A stretch of DNA of 64,000 nucleotides from Pseudomonas sp. KK4 (GTDB lineage Bacteria; Pseudomonadota; Gammaproteobacteria; Pseudomonadales; Pseudomonadaceae): contig NZ_LYVP01000008.1 of assembly GCF_001984065.1 (NCBI RefSeq), positions 52,423-116,422 of the forward strand, read 5' to 3'. The position numbers and the translations under genes are program-made. Position 1 is the stretch's first letter. Each line of letters opens with the position of its first letter. The notes below the pieces were generated by a model that searched no databases, had not been told where the DNA came from, and saw only the letters and a list, made by a program, of their open reading frames with translations. Positions 26,190 through 34,556 of the stretch are shown here, one piece after another.

Positions 26190-27356
26190 ATGATGGGCGA
26201 ATTCGATGCCATCCGACCTTACGACGACAGCGAAGTCCCAGCGGTGCTGGCAAGGCTGCTCGGCGACAAGGCGTTTCTAGATATCCTCACCCACTTCCGC
26301 TTCCCGCGTTTCGCCGGCGCCCTGGGCTGGGCGCTCAAACCTCTTATAGCTCATCGACTGCGCCGTGAGTTCGCCGGCATCAGCTCGGTGGCCACTTTGC
26401 AGGACAAAGTCGAGCATTACGTCGATCACACTATCGAGCGCGCCACGGACGGGGTGACCTACACCGGCGTCGAGCAGTTCAAGTCCGGCAGTGCTTACCT
26501 GTTCATCGCCAACCACCGCGACATCGTGATGGACCCGGCCTTCGTCAACTACGCCGTGTACCACGCCGGCCTGCCGACCCCGCGCATCGCCATCGGCGAC
26601 AACCTGCTGCAAAAGCCCTTCGTCAGCGACCTGATGCGCCTGAACAAGAGCTTCATCGTGCACCGTTCGATCACCGGCCGTCGCGAGAAAATGGCGGCCT
26701 ATCAGTTGCTTTCGGCCTACATCAACCATTCGATCCGCAACGATTGCGCATCCATCTGGATCGCCCAGGCCGAAGGCCGGGCCAAGGACGGCGACGACCG
26801 TACCGAATCGGCGATTCTCAAGATGTTCCACATGAGCCGCAAGGACGAGCCGTTCGGCGAAGTCATTCGTTCGCTGAACCTGACGCCGGTGTCGATCAGC
26901 TACGAGTACGACCCCTGCGACCAGGCCAAGGCCCGCGAACTGTACATCCGCGCCACCACCGGCACCTACACCAAGGCGCCGGGCGAGGATGACGTGAGCA
27001 TCGCCAAGGGCATCACGGGCTACAAAGGCCGGGTGCACGTAAACTTTGCCGCGCCGATCACCGAGTTGTTCGAAGACACCAAGCAATTGGCGATCGAGAT
27101 GGACAAGCAGATTCTGGGCGGTTATCGCCTGTTTCCCGTGCATTACCTGGCTTACGCCCAGTGGCAGGACGCCGACCCGCAATTGCAGGTGCCAAGCGCC
27201 GGCGAACTGTTCCCGGCCGATGAACTGGCCAAGGCGCAGGCGCAATGGCAGGAACGCCTGGACGCCTGCCCTGAAGAGCATCGCCCGTTCCTGGTGCTGC
27301 AATATGCGATGCCGGTGCGTAATCAGTATCGGGTGAAGGCGGGGTTGTCGCTTTAA
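26190..27356 (+). CDS. PlsC-like 1-acylglycerol-3-phosphate acyltransferase
   Basis: A 388-residue acyltransferase. The HX4D catalytic motif is ANHRDIVMDP near residue 112 and the acceptor-side motif is AEGRAKDGDD near 205 (EGxR-type). About 150 residues more than E. coli PlsC follow and precede the core, typical of the longer Pseudomonas family. It would add an acyl chain to lysophosphatidate or a related lysolipid at the inner membrane. Two adjacent ATGs (26190, 26193) follow AAGAGAG; either may be used. It stands alone between divergent neighbours. Confidence 0.88.
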   Translation: MMGEFDAIRPYDDSEVPAVLARLLGDKAFLDILTHFRFPRFAGALGWALKPLIAHRLRREFAGISSVATLQDKVEHYVDHTIERATDGVTYTGVEQFKSGSAYLFIANHRDIVMDPAFVNYAVYHAGLPTPRIAIGDNLLQKPFVSDLMRLNKSFIVHRSITGRREKMAAYQLLSAYINHSIRNDCASIWIAQAEGRAKDGDDRTESAILKMFHMSRKDEPFGEVIRSLNLTPVSISYEYDPCDQAKARELYIRATTGTYTKAPGEDDVSIAKGITGYKGRVHVNFAAPITELFEDTKQLAIEMDKQILGGYRLFPVHYLAYAQWQDADPQLQVPSAGELFPADELAKAQAQWQERLDACPEEHRPFLVLQYAMPVRNQYRVKAGLSL

Positions 27357-27443
27357 CCGCCGCAAAACCGGAGCGGCAACCTGTGGTGAAGGGATTTATC
27401 CTCTCACCACAAAAGCTCCCTCGCCACGAGGCTCTTGTCGGGT

Positions 27444-27713
27444 TCAGAACTTGGTGCTGAACCAGGACACCAACAGCGCCAGCCCCATGCAGGCAAAGCC
27501 GAAGCTGTAGAAAAACCGGTTCATGCGCAGGGTCGCCCAGTCCAGGGTCGGCTCATCGCTGGCCTGGCTTTGGCGTTGCGCAGCGATGGCGCGCTGTTCG
27601 CGGCGTCGGGTGGCGTGCAGCAACCAGCCACCCGGAAAGGTCAGGAGCAAGGCCAGCAGGTTGATCAATTTGGCGGGATGGGCGGTTAACAGCGTCATCA
27701 AATGCAGCGACAT
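27444..27713 (-). CDS. Small two-span membrane protein
   Basis: An 89-residue protein with two hydrophobic helices (LINLLALLLTFPGGWLL near 18-34 and YSFGFACMGLALLVSWF near 70-86) joined by a basic, Gln/Arg-rich loop. It is probably conserved in Pseudomonas, but I do not recognise a family. The ATG at 27713 has GAGG seven bases upstream; a GTG at 27716 is an alternative. Its 5' end faces the hypothetical protein on the other strand, which suggests a shared promoter region. Confidence 0.7.
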   Translation of the reverse strand: MSLHLMTLLTAHPAKLINLLALLLTFPGGWLLHATRRREQRAIAAQRQSQASDEPTLDWATLRMNRFFYSFGFACMGLALLVSWFSTKF

Positions 27714-27905
27714 CACGGGCCTCAGGCAGAACGGGTAAAGCAGACGCCGGACCGACGACCGCGGCGCGATTCTACCGAATGCCTCCTTGCCTGCCCTCCC
27801 TTTCCGACAATTAACGAAGCAATCGACCGATGGTTGTCCTGCGTCACGGCTTCGTCATCTGATTGCGCCAGTCTGTCGCCCCTCGAAACCGACACGGACT
27901 GCGTC

Positions 27906-28112
27906 ATGCTCCACGCCGAAAACCAGGATCGCCTCTACCTCATCGCACACAGCGATGAACAACAAACCCTCGTCGGCAGCCTTGCCTTCAATGTCCAGGA
28001 TCGTCACTGGCTGGTGTACTGCGCACTGGGCGGTCATCAACATGCGGATTTGCCGGAAGCGGATTTGCTGACAGGCGTGAGCGTGCTGGACTTCTACTCC
28101 CAAGCCGCCTGA
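27906..28112 (+). CDS. Short conserved-looking hypothetical protein
   Basis: 68 residues (MLHAENQDRLYLIAHSDEQQ, then a hydrophobic LVYCALGGH segment and DLPEADLLTG). Codon choice is Pseudomonas-like in this part. The same frame reaches back to 27702, but those first 68 codons are rich in Pro/Arg/Thr and overlap the divergent gene, so I take the ATG at 27906; a start further up is possible. No function is proposed. Confidence 0.5.
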   Translation: MLHAENQDRLYLIAHSDEQQTLVGSLAFNVQDRHWLVYCALGGHQHADLPEADLLTGVSVLDFYSQAA

Positions 28113-28122
28113 CACCGTAAAA

Positions 28123-28209
28123 CCTGTAGGAGCGAGCTAGCTCGCGATGGGGCATCAGATGCCCCGCGTCATCGTTGACGACCATCGCGAGCAGGCTCGC
28201 CCCTGCAGG
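28123..28209. repeat. REP doublet (REPIN) 4, GTAGGAGCGAGC type
   Basis: CTGTAGGAGCGAGCTAGCTC (left) and GCGAGCAGGCTCGCCCCTGC (right), belonging to a different REP subfamily from the GTGGGAGCGGGC type. Confidence 0.85.
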
Positions 28210-28215
28210 AGGCAC

Positions 28216-28255
28216 AAAAAAGCCCGGGGCCATCGCTGGCACCGGGCTTTTTTTG
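28216..28255. terminator. Bidirectional terminator before yajG
   Basis: AAAAAGCCCGGGGCCA pairs with TGGCACCGGGCTTTTT (one mismatch region), flanked by A and T runs. It serves both the hypothetical gene and yajG. Confidence 0.88.
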
Positions 28256-28269
28256 CAGCTGGCGAACGC

Positions 28270-28854
28270 TTATTCGCCGAGGATCTGACCCACTGTCGGG
28301 TCCTTGAACAGACGGGTCAGGGCATCGCTCAACACATCACTGACCAGTTTGGTATTGGTTTCCTGGTTCGGCGCCATGCCGAAACGCTGGTCCAGGGAGG
28401 CGCCGTAACGGCCGCTGTAACGACGGTTGGCGTTTTGCACGTCAGAGCGGAAGGTCGCGCCGATGGTGGCTTCGGTCACGTACATGCCTTCTTTGGGCGA
28501 CTGATACTTCAGCTCGGCCAGGGTCACGGTCAATTGCGGGGCGCTCGCCGCATTAGTGGTCGGGGTAAAGCCCAACAGGCGTACGGCGGCTTCGGCCTGG
28601 GCCTGCAACTTCGGCAGGATCTGCGCCCCCTGCACGGTGATCGCGCTGGTCTCCGGGTACAGGCCGCCACGGGTGCCCAGGGTTGGCGACGCACGACCGT
28701 CCACCACGCGCACCACCACCGGCTGACCATGGCCGACCGGGGCCAGTTGCGCCGTCAGCTTGGGTTCCGGGTTCAGTTGTTGCGGACTGTGGGCGCAGCC
28801 GACCAGCGTCAGGCTGGTTACAGTGATCAAACCGAACAACAGGCGTTGCAACAT
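28270..28854 (-). CDS. yajG: YajG family lipoprotein
   Basis: A 194-residue lipoprotein: signal peptide MLQRLLFGLITVTSLTLVGC (Cys20 lipidated), then VVVRVVDGRASPTLGTRGG and a C-terminal helical region ending in LFKDPTVGQILGE, matching the YajG family. It sits in the envelope, and its role is unknown. The ATG at 28854 has AGAGAAGAG upstream. An in-frame start at 28905 adds residues that do not look like a signal peptide. Confidence 0.9.
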   Translation of the reverse strand: MLQRLLFGLITVTSLTLVGCAHSPQQLNPEPKLTAQLAPVGHGQPVVVRVVDGRASPTLGTRGGLYPETSAITVQGAQILPKLQAQAEAAVRLLGFTPTTNAASAPQLTVTLAELKYQSPKEGMYVTEATIGATFRSDVQNANRRYSGRYGASLDQRFGMAPNQETNTKLVSDVLSDALTRLFKDPTVGQILGE

Positions 28855-29055
28855 GCTCTTCTCTCCAGAATCAGGCACAAGGCCGGCAGTATAGCGGTGC
28901 GCCACCGCGGCTAACTAGCGTCTGGCAGCTATTACTGAATTCTCTGACACATCCGGTGCGAGGCGGTTCCTGTCACAGTTTTTTCACCCGCCCTTCACCG
29001 GCACGTCACGACAGGCTGACAACCTTGGCGGCAATTACCCAAAAGGTCATTTGCC

Positions 29056-29289
29056 ATGCGCTTTCTCATCTCTTTGTTCGCGCCACGTCCGTTGCATCGC
29101 TGCTTCGCCCTGCTCGACCACAAGGGCCATTGCCAGGCATTCAAACAGTGCAGTCTGCAGCCCATGGGCGATGGCTGGGTCGAAATCGAGGAAATCCGCC
29201 TCAACTGGCTGCATCAGCCCCTGCCTGCCAGCGCCCGCGTGGTCCCGCGCCCGGCTCGCTCCCGTGTACGGCAACTGCTGACCACCTGA
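29056..29289 (+). CDS. Small conserved hypothetical protein (upstream of mqo)
   Basis: A 77-residue basic protein (MRFLISLFAPRPLHRCFALL, later a tail ARVVPRPARSRVRQLL). It has an AAAGG 8 bp before the ATG and codon use like its neighbours. It looks like a soluble small beta protein with a hydrophobic start. I know no function. It is 750 bp ahead of mqo on the same strand, and no terminator is seen directly after it. Confidence 0.6.
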   Translation: MRFLISLFAPRPLHRCFALLDHKGHCQAFKQCSLQPMGDGWVEIEEIRLNWLHQPLPASARVVPRPARSRVRQLLTT

Positions 29290-30040
29290 CCGGACGCCTA
29301 ATAAAAGTCGTTAAACACACCCATTTCCCTGCGTTTCTTAGATACAATCTCCCCCCGATTATAAGGACGTCTCCTGATCGGGCCTCGCAGCATCGTCAAT
29401 GTTCCGGTATTGCTCCGAATTTGACACCCCGCACTGCCCACAGAGAGCCGCCCACACAGATCGAGTGAAGCTGGCGCGCTTGCTGTTCCTTTGGCAAAAA
29501 CCCGCTTTTCACGAATCTGCAGAGCTGTCATTCCGCTCGGTCACTGAGCTGTTTTGCCCGATTTTCCCGCCATGCATCACTGGCGGCCAATCATCCGGGC
29601 ACGGTGCCAGGCTGGGACAGCCCTTTTTTGAGGTTCACGTCTTCAAAAGAGCGTGAAAAAAACGGGTTTTCACAACTTCACAAGAGTGTGGCGAGCAAAT
29701 GAATAGTTTTGCGTCTGAATATGCACCATTAGCGTCTACAACAGCCCGACGACACAGGACCGAGTACACCTCGTATACCGGAGCCTGAAGCCTGTCCGCT
29801 ACGGATTTGGTTGCACAAACGGATGTATCGACCATAAGTCGAATTGCCAGCAGCGCGTCGAAATGAGTTCATGGAGCTCTGATCAGACCCGGCAGGCAGC
29901 GTCCGTCGAAGTTGCAAAAAATTGCGAAGATTCGGACATGGCGATCCTGCCATGAATTCCCAGGGGCCACACTGACACGCCCCGGAACGCCTGGCAGCCA
30001 TGCCGTCAATTTGGTGCTGCAGATTTTGGAGACGCGTTAA
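29290..30040. other. Long leader/intergenic region ahead of mqo
   Basis: 751 bp with no convincing gene. A frame at 29399-29656 exists but lacks an RBS and typical codon use. Visible items: a possible -10 (TACAAT) near 29342, a CCCGAT/ATCGGG inverted repeat at about 29358-29383, and a lower-GC stretch from 29640 to 29760. The length suggests a regulated leader or an unannotated RNA. Confidence 0.5.
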
Positions 30041-31549
30041 ATGGCGCATAACGAAGCAGTCGACGTAGTACTGGTAGGGGCCGGCATCATGAGTGCCACC
30101 CTCGCAGTGCTGCTCAAAGAGCTCGACCCCGCGATCAAGCTGGAAGTCGTCGAGCTGATGGATTCCGGTGCCGCGGAGAGTTCCAACCCGTGGAACAACG
30201 CCGGTACCGGTCACGCCGGCCTGTGCGAGCTCAACTACACGCCGCAGGCTGCCGATGGCACCGTCGACATCAAGAAAGCCGTGCACATCAACACCCAGTT
30301 CGAGGTGTCGAAGCAGTTCTGGTCGTACCTGACCAAAAAAGGCACGTTCGGCTCGTGCAAGTCGTTCATCAGCCCGGTGCCACACCTGAGCTTCGTCCAG
30401 GGTGACAGTGGTGTTTCCTTCCTCAAGTCGCGTTTCAACGTGCTGAGCAAGCACCACGCCTTCGCCGACATGGAATACACCGAAGACAAGGCCAAGATGG
30501 CCGAGTGGATGCCGCTGATGATGCCGGGACGTTCGGCTGATGAAGTGCTCGCCGCCACCCGCGTGATCAATGGTACCGACGTCAATTTCGGCGCGCTGAC
30601 CAATCAGTTGCTCAAGCACCTGACCAGCGCACCCGATGCCCAGGTCAAGTACTGCAAGCGCGTGACCGGCCTGAAGCGCAACAATGGCGGCTGGACCGTC
30701 AGCATCAAGGACGTCAACAGCGGCAGCAGCCGTGAAGTCGATGCCAAATTCGTGTTCCTGGGCGCTGGCGGCGCGGCCTTGCCGCTGCTGCAAGCATCGG
30801 GCATCGAAGAGAGCAAAGGCTTTGGCGGCTTCCCGATCAGCGGCCAGTGGCTGCGTTGCGACAACCCTGAAGTGGTCAAGCATCACCAGGCCAAGGTCTA
30901 CAGCCAGGCGGCCGTGGGTTCGCCACCGATGTCCGTGCCGCACCTGGACACCCGCGTGGTCGATGGCAAGAAGTCCCTGCTGTTCGGGCCATACGCCGGT
31001 TTCACCACCAAGTTCCTCAAGCACGGCTCCTTCATGGACCTGCCGATGTCGGTTCGCGCCGGCAACATCGGGCCGATGCTGGCCGTGGCGAAAAATAACA
31101 TGGACCTGACCAAATACCTGGTCAGCGAAGTGATGCAATCGATGGAGCAGCGCCTGGACTCCCTGCGCCGCTTCTACCCCGAAGCCAAAGCCGAAGACTG
31201 GCGCCTGGAAGTGGCCGGCCAACGGGTGCAGATCATCAAGAAAGACCCGAAAAAAGGCGGCGTGCTGCAGTTCGGCACCGAGCTGGTCGCGGCCAAGGAC
31301 GGCTCACTTGCCGCTCTGCTGGGCGCTTCCCCGGGTGCATCGGTGACGGTTTCGATCATGCTCGAGCTGATCGAAAAATGCTTCCCGGGCAAGGCCAAGG
31401 GTGAATGGGCTGCCAAACTGGCGGAAATCTTCCCGGCTCGCGAGAAGGTGCTGGAAACCGACGCGGCGCTGTATCGCAAGATCAACGCGCAGAACAACGT
31501 GGCACTGGAACTGGTTCAAGCCAGCAGCGAGACCGAAAGCTACGCTTGA
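30041..31549 (+). CDS. mqo: Malate:quinone oxidoreductase
   Basis: A 502-residue FAD-dependent membrane-associated enzyme that oxidises malate to oxaloacetate and passes electrons to quinone, the main TCA-cycle malate step in Pseudomonas. The dinucleotide fold is [19 protein letters not shown] near residue 10; [20 protein letters not shown] and the [22 protein letters not shown] segments are family signatures. The length matches P. aeruginosa MqoB (PA4640). ATG at 30041; GGAG lies ten bases upstream. A strong terminator follows. Confidence 0.96.
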   Translation: MAHNEAVDVVLVGAGIMSATLAVLLKELDPAIKLEVVELMDSGAAESSNPWNNAGTGHAGLCELNYTPQAADGTVDIKKAVHINTQFEVSKQFWSYLTKKGTFGSCKSFISPVPHLSFVQGDSGVSFLKSRFNVLSKHHAFADMEYTEDKAKMAEWMPLMMPGRSADEVLAATRVINGTDVNFGALTNQLLKHLTSAPDAQVKYCKRVTGLKRNNGGWTVSIKDVNSGSSREVDAKFVFLGAGGAALPLLQASGIEESKGFGGFPISGQWLRCDNPEVVKHHQAKVYSQAAVGSPPMSVPHLDTRVVDGKKSLLFGPYAGFTTKFLKHGSFMDLPMSVRAGNIGPMLAVAKNNMDLTKYLVSEVMQSMEQRLDSLRRFYPEAKAEDWRLEVAGQRVQIIKKDPKKGGVLQFGTELVAAKDGSLAALLGASPGASVTVSIMLELIEKCFPGKAKGEWAAKLAEIFPAREKVLETDAALYRKINAQNNVALELVQASSETESYA

Positions 31550-31562
31550 TTCGACCCCATGA

Positions 31563-31603
31563 AAAACGCCCCGTCCCTCTCTGAGGGCGGGGCGATTTTT
31601 TGT
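31563..31603 (+). terminator. Rho-independent terminator after mqo
   Basis: CGCCCCGTCCCTC pairs with GAGGGCGGGGCG across a short loop, followed by ATTTTTTG. Confidence 0.92.
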
Positions 31604-31615
31604 GGCTGTGGATAG

Positions 31616-31730
31616 TTTGTGGCGAGGGAGCTTGCTCCCGCTGGGCTGCGAAGCGGCCCGAAAATCGAATGATCTACGGTGATTTGTGAATGCTGCGCAC
31701 TCAAGCGAGAGCAAGCACCCTCGCCACAAA
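31616..31730. repeat. REP doublet (REPIN) 5, GTGGCGAGGGAGC type
   Basis: GTGGCGAGGGAGCTTGCTCC (31618-31637) and the inverted AGCGAGAGCAAGCACCCTCG with CCACAAA. This is a third REP subfamily in the window, partly decayed. Confidence 0.8.
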
Positions 31731-31735
31731 TGCCA

Positions 31736-32023
31736 TCAGCCGCGAGCTTTGTTGATCAGCTCGATGTAATCCGGCGCGTTGCGCTGATCCTGGATCAGGG
31801 CGATGAAATCATTGCCTTGCTCATCCTTGCCGTCTACGTCGTAACCGGCCTCGACGAAGAACGTCAGGAACCGTTCGAAATCGTCGATACGCAGGCCACG
31901 GTAGGCCTTGATCAGTTTGTGCAGGGACGGCGAAGTGGCGTCGACCGGTTCGAAATCGAGAAACAACTTGATCTGCTCGTCGCCGATCTCGTCACCAATC
32001 ACTTGTTTCTTATCTTTACGCAT
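31736..32023 (-). CDS. PA4642-family small acidic protein
   Basis: A 95-residue protein, mostly helical and acidic (MRKDKKQVIGDEIGDEQIKL, later DDFERFLTFFVEAGYDVDGK), with a short ankyrin-like repeat feel (DGKDEQGNDFIALI). It corresponds in order to P. aeruginosa PA4642, two genes after mqoB. Function unknown. It converges with mqo and lies 63 bp downstream of the next secreted protein gene. Confidence 0.82.
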   Translation of the reverse strand: MRKDKKQVIGDEIGDEQIKLFLDFEPVDATSPSLHKLIKAYRGLRIDDFERFLTFFVEAGYDVDGKDEQGNDFIALIQDQRNAPDYIELINKARG

Positions 32024-32086
32024 TGCCGACTCCAGCTCGCAGACATTTCACGGGGCGGGCAGTTTACCCCTGCCCGGGCCCGGCAC

Positions 32087-32572
32087 TCAACGCGGACGAA
32101 CGCTGCCGGTGTGCAGATCGGCCCACACATGGCCGTTGGCGTAGCTGAGGAACTGGCAATACACCGTGTCGTTGCGCAACAAATCGATGATCACCCGGTA
32201 CTGCGCCACCGGGTAATACAGTGTCAGGGTCTTGCTCTGGTCGTCGTAGACCGGTTTTTTCAGGCTTTTGCTTTCGCCGTCAAAATTGACCAGCACCTGA
32301 CTGATCGTCGCGCCCTTGTTCAGGGATTTGCCCTTGAGGCGGATCGACAGCGGCGACGTGACCGGAATTGGCTGCTGATTGGACTGGCGCTGGCTGCCGA
32401 CCACCACCGAATATTCGGTGACTTGCAGCAGTTGCTGCTGTTCCGGTTCGGCATCACGCAGGGTCAGGTCATCGGGGGGCAGGAATTGCGCGTGCATCGG
32501 CGCCGGGGCAGCGGCCAGGGGCAGGCTAAGGGTGAGCAAAAGGGCGGCGCAGCTGCGGATCAACAGACTCAT
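32087..32572 (-). CDS. Secreted hypothetical protein (PA4643-like)
   Basis: 161 residues: an N-terminal signal peptide (MSLLIRSCAALLLTLSLPLA, cleavage after AAA near 22) and a mature beta-rich domain (LSIRLKGKSLNKGATISQV, then LTLYYPVAQYRVIIDLL). It is therefore periplasmic. Function is not recognised. Its position, between the PA4642-like and wbuC genes, agrees with P. aeruginosa order. Confidence 0.8.
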   Translation of the reverse strand: MSLLIRSCAALLLTLSLPLAAAPAPMHAQFLPPDDLTLRDAEPEQQQLLQVTEYSVVVGSQRQSNQQPIPVTSPLSIRLKGKSLNKGATISQVLVNFDGESKSLKKPVYDDQSKTLTLYYPVAQYRVIIDLLRNDTVYCQFLSYANGHVWADLHTGSVRPR

Positions 32573-32599
32573 GAAAAGCTCCGAGGGTGAACGCGTCCC

Positions 32600-32705
32600 C
32601 CTGTAGGAGCGAGCATGCTCGCGATGGTCGTCAACGATGACGCGGGTAACCAGGTGCCCCGCCGTGGCCTTGGGTTCATCGCGAGCATGCTCGCTCCTAC
32701 AGGGG
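32600..32705. repeat. REP doublet (REPIN) 6, GTAGGAGCGAGC type
   Basis: CTGTAGGAGCGAGCATGCTC (left) and GAGCATGCTCGCTCCTACAG (right), near-perfect mirror arms, between the secreted hypothetical and wbuC genes. Confidence 0.9.
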
Positions 32706-32716
32706 GAGATAAGGGA

Positions 32717-33190
32717 TCAATCGAACTGCGCGCGCATCCACGCTTGATAGTCAGCCACGCCAGGTTCGCCTTCACGGGGCGCCCAGTCAGCCAGCTCGCC
32801 TTCGCCCACCGGACGATAAGGCCCTGCCTTGCATTCGAACATCAGGCTGTCGGCTTCCAGCACCACCAGGCCGTGGAACACACCGGTCGGCAAATCCACG
32901 CCGACACAGTCGCCGCCCGCCTGCAAGATCCGCTTGTTCACCACTGCGCCAGCTTCGTCGAAAATCAACAATCCCAGCCGCCCCTTGAGCACCAGCAAGG
33001 TCTCTGCCTTGTTGTCGCCCAGGTGGCGATGAGGCGGGATGTAGGTGCTCGGTTGCAGGCCCACCGCCATGCGGTGGCAGGCATCTTCCATCTGGTGGAA
33101 GTTGTGATGCTGGCGTCCACGCGGGTTGACCCCGGCTTTCTCGGCCAATTCAGTGAACAGCGTTTGATCAAGAAAGCTCGGTGTGGCCAT
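32717..33190 (-). CDS. wbuC: WbuC-family cupin
   Basis: A 157-residue cupin-fold protein of the WbuC type, first found in O-antigen loci. It has IPPHRHLGDNKAETLLVLKG, a first cupin motif with two metal-ligand His and a Glu (residues ~52-70), and a second VFHGLVVLEADSLMFE with another His. MATPSFLDQTLF is the usual N-terminus. It starts 3 bp after the hpt stop codon, so it is cotranscribed with purine salvage rather than with polysaccharide genes. Biochemical function unknown. Confidence 0.85.
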   Translation of the reverse strand: MATPSFLDQTLFTELAEKAGVNPRGRQHHNFHQMEDACHRMAVGLQPSTYIPPHRHLGDNKAETLLVLKGRLGLLIFDEAGAVVNKRILQAGGDCVGVDLPTGVFHGLVVLEADSLMFECKAGPYRPVGEGELADWAPREGEPGVADYQAWMRAQFD

Positions 33191-33193
33191 TGC

Positions 33194-33751
33194 TTACATT
33201 CCTTTAACGGCGAAAATCCCGTTGGCGTTGCGCCAGTAGCCTTTGTAGTCCATGCCGTAGCCGAAGATGTAGCGGTCGATGCACGGCAGACCGACGAAAT
33301 CGGCCTTCAGGTCCGGACGCGCCTTGCGGTCGTGGTCCTTGTCGATCAGCACGGCGGTGTGCACTTTGCGCGCGCCGGCGTGTTTGCAGAAATCGATGAT
33401 CGCGCCCAGGGTGTGACCTTCATCGAGGATGTCGTCGATGATCAGTACGTCACGGTCAATGAACGACACTTCCGGCTTGGCTTTCCAGAACAGCTCGCCA
33501 CCGCTGGTTTCGTTGCGGTAACGAGTGGCGTGCAGGTAGGACGCCTCCAACGGGAATTGCAGATGAGTGAGCAGTTTGCCGGCGAAGATCAGGCCGCCGT
33601 TCATCACGCAGAACACCACCGGATTGGTGTCCGCCATCTGTTCGTTGATGTGCGCACCGACGCGGGCGATGGCCGCCTCGACTTCAGCTTCGGTGTACAG
33701 GCAGTCAGCCTCTCGCATGATTTGACGGATATGCTCGAGATCAGCGGACAT
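33194..33751 (-). CDS. hpt: Hypoxanthine-guanine phosphoribosyltransferase
   Basis: Converts hypoxanthine and guanine to IMP and GMP with PRPP. A 185-residue type I PRTase with the PRPP loop VLIIDDILDEGHTLGAI (~105-121) and the active-site KDHDRKARPD; PVVFCVMNGGLIFAGKLL is the first helix. The ATG at 33751 (MSADLEHI) has TTGGAGAG upstream, against a weaker codon at 33763. It is divergent from upp, so both salvage genes share one intergenic region. Confidence 0.94.
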   Translation of the reverse strand: MSADLEHIRQIMREADCLYTEAEVEAAIARVGAHINEQMADTNPVVFCVMNGGLIFAGKLLTHLQFPLEASYLHATRYRNETSGGELFWKAKPEVSFIDRDVLIIDDILDEGHTLGAIIDFCKHAGARKVHTAVLIDKDHDRKARPDLKADFVGLPCIDRYIFGYGMDYKGYWRNANGIFAVKGM

Positions 33752-33915
33752 GGCGCTCTCCAAGGGGTGGGGTATTCAGGAAAAGCGGGCAAAGGTACGC
33801 ATCCCGCACGGTCAGATCAAGCGTTTGTGGACTAACGTACTGTATGTCTATAGGACAACACCCTCGGATAGATTAATCTAGGCCGGTTTTTTTGCCCGCC
33901 GCCGGAGCCTTTCCC

Positions 33916-34554
33916 ATGCCCATCCTCGAGATCCGCCATCCGCTGATCCGTCACAAACTCGGCCTTATGCGCCGCGCAGACATCAGCACCAAGAATTTCC
34001 GTGAGCTCGCTCAGGAAGTCGGCGCCCTGTTGACCTATGAAGCCACCAAAGACCTGCCGCTGGAAGCCTACGATATCGAAGGTTGGTGCGGCACCGTGTC
34101 GGTGGAAAAAATCGCCGGCAAGAAAATCACTGTCGTCCCGATCCTGCGCGCCGGCATCGGCATGCTCGAAGGCGTGCTCAGCCTGATCCCGGGCGCCAAG
34201 GTCAGCGCCGTGGGCGTGGCCCGCAACGAGGAGACCCTCGAAGCCCACACCTACCTGGAAAAACTGGTACCGGAAATCAACGAACGCCTGGCCATGATCA
34301 TCGACCCGATGCTCGCCACCGGCGGCTCGATGGTCGCCACCATCGACCTGCTGAAAAAAGCCGGCTGCCGGGACATCCGCGCCATGGTGCTGGTCGCAGC
34401 ACCTGAAGGCATCGCTGCCGTCGAGAAAGCTCACCCGGACGTGAAAATCTACACCGCTTCCATTGATCAGAAACTGAACGAGCACGGTTACATCATCCCG
34501 GGCCTGGGCGATGCCGGTGACAAGATCTTCGGCACCAAGCAGAAGGACGCGTGA
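33916..34554 (+). CDS. upp: Uracil phosphoribosyltransferase
   Basis: Makes UMP from uracil and PRPP. 212 residues, with [19 protein letters not shown] at the N-terminus, [13 protein letters not shown] (~80) and the PRPP loop [17 protein letters not shown] (~133), and the UPRTase end [20 protein letters not shown] at 33916 has GGAG at the right distance; a codon at 33892 is not needed. It overlaps or abuts the uraA start, so uracil uptake and phosphorylation are translated together. Confidence 0.96.
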   Translation: MPILEIRHPLIRHKLGLMRRADISTKNFRELAQEVGALLTYEATKDLPLEAYDIEGWCGTVSVEKIAGKKITVVPILRAGIGMLEGVLSLIPGAKVSAVGVARNEETLEAHTYLEKLVPEINERLAMIIDPMLATGGSMVATIDLLKKAGCRDIRAMVLVAAPEGIAAVEKAHPDVKIYTASIDQKLNEHGYIIPGLGDAGDKIFGTKQKDA

Positions 34555-34556
34555 CC

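Noticed and set aside
29399..29656. 85-codon frame in the mqo leader
   Set aside because: No RBS, unusual codon use and no recognisable feature; the region is described as a leader instead.
29729..31222. 497-codon frame opposite mqo
   Set aside because: Antisense shadow; mqo is unambiguous.
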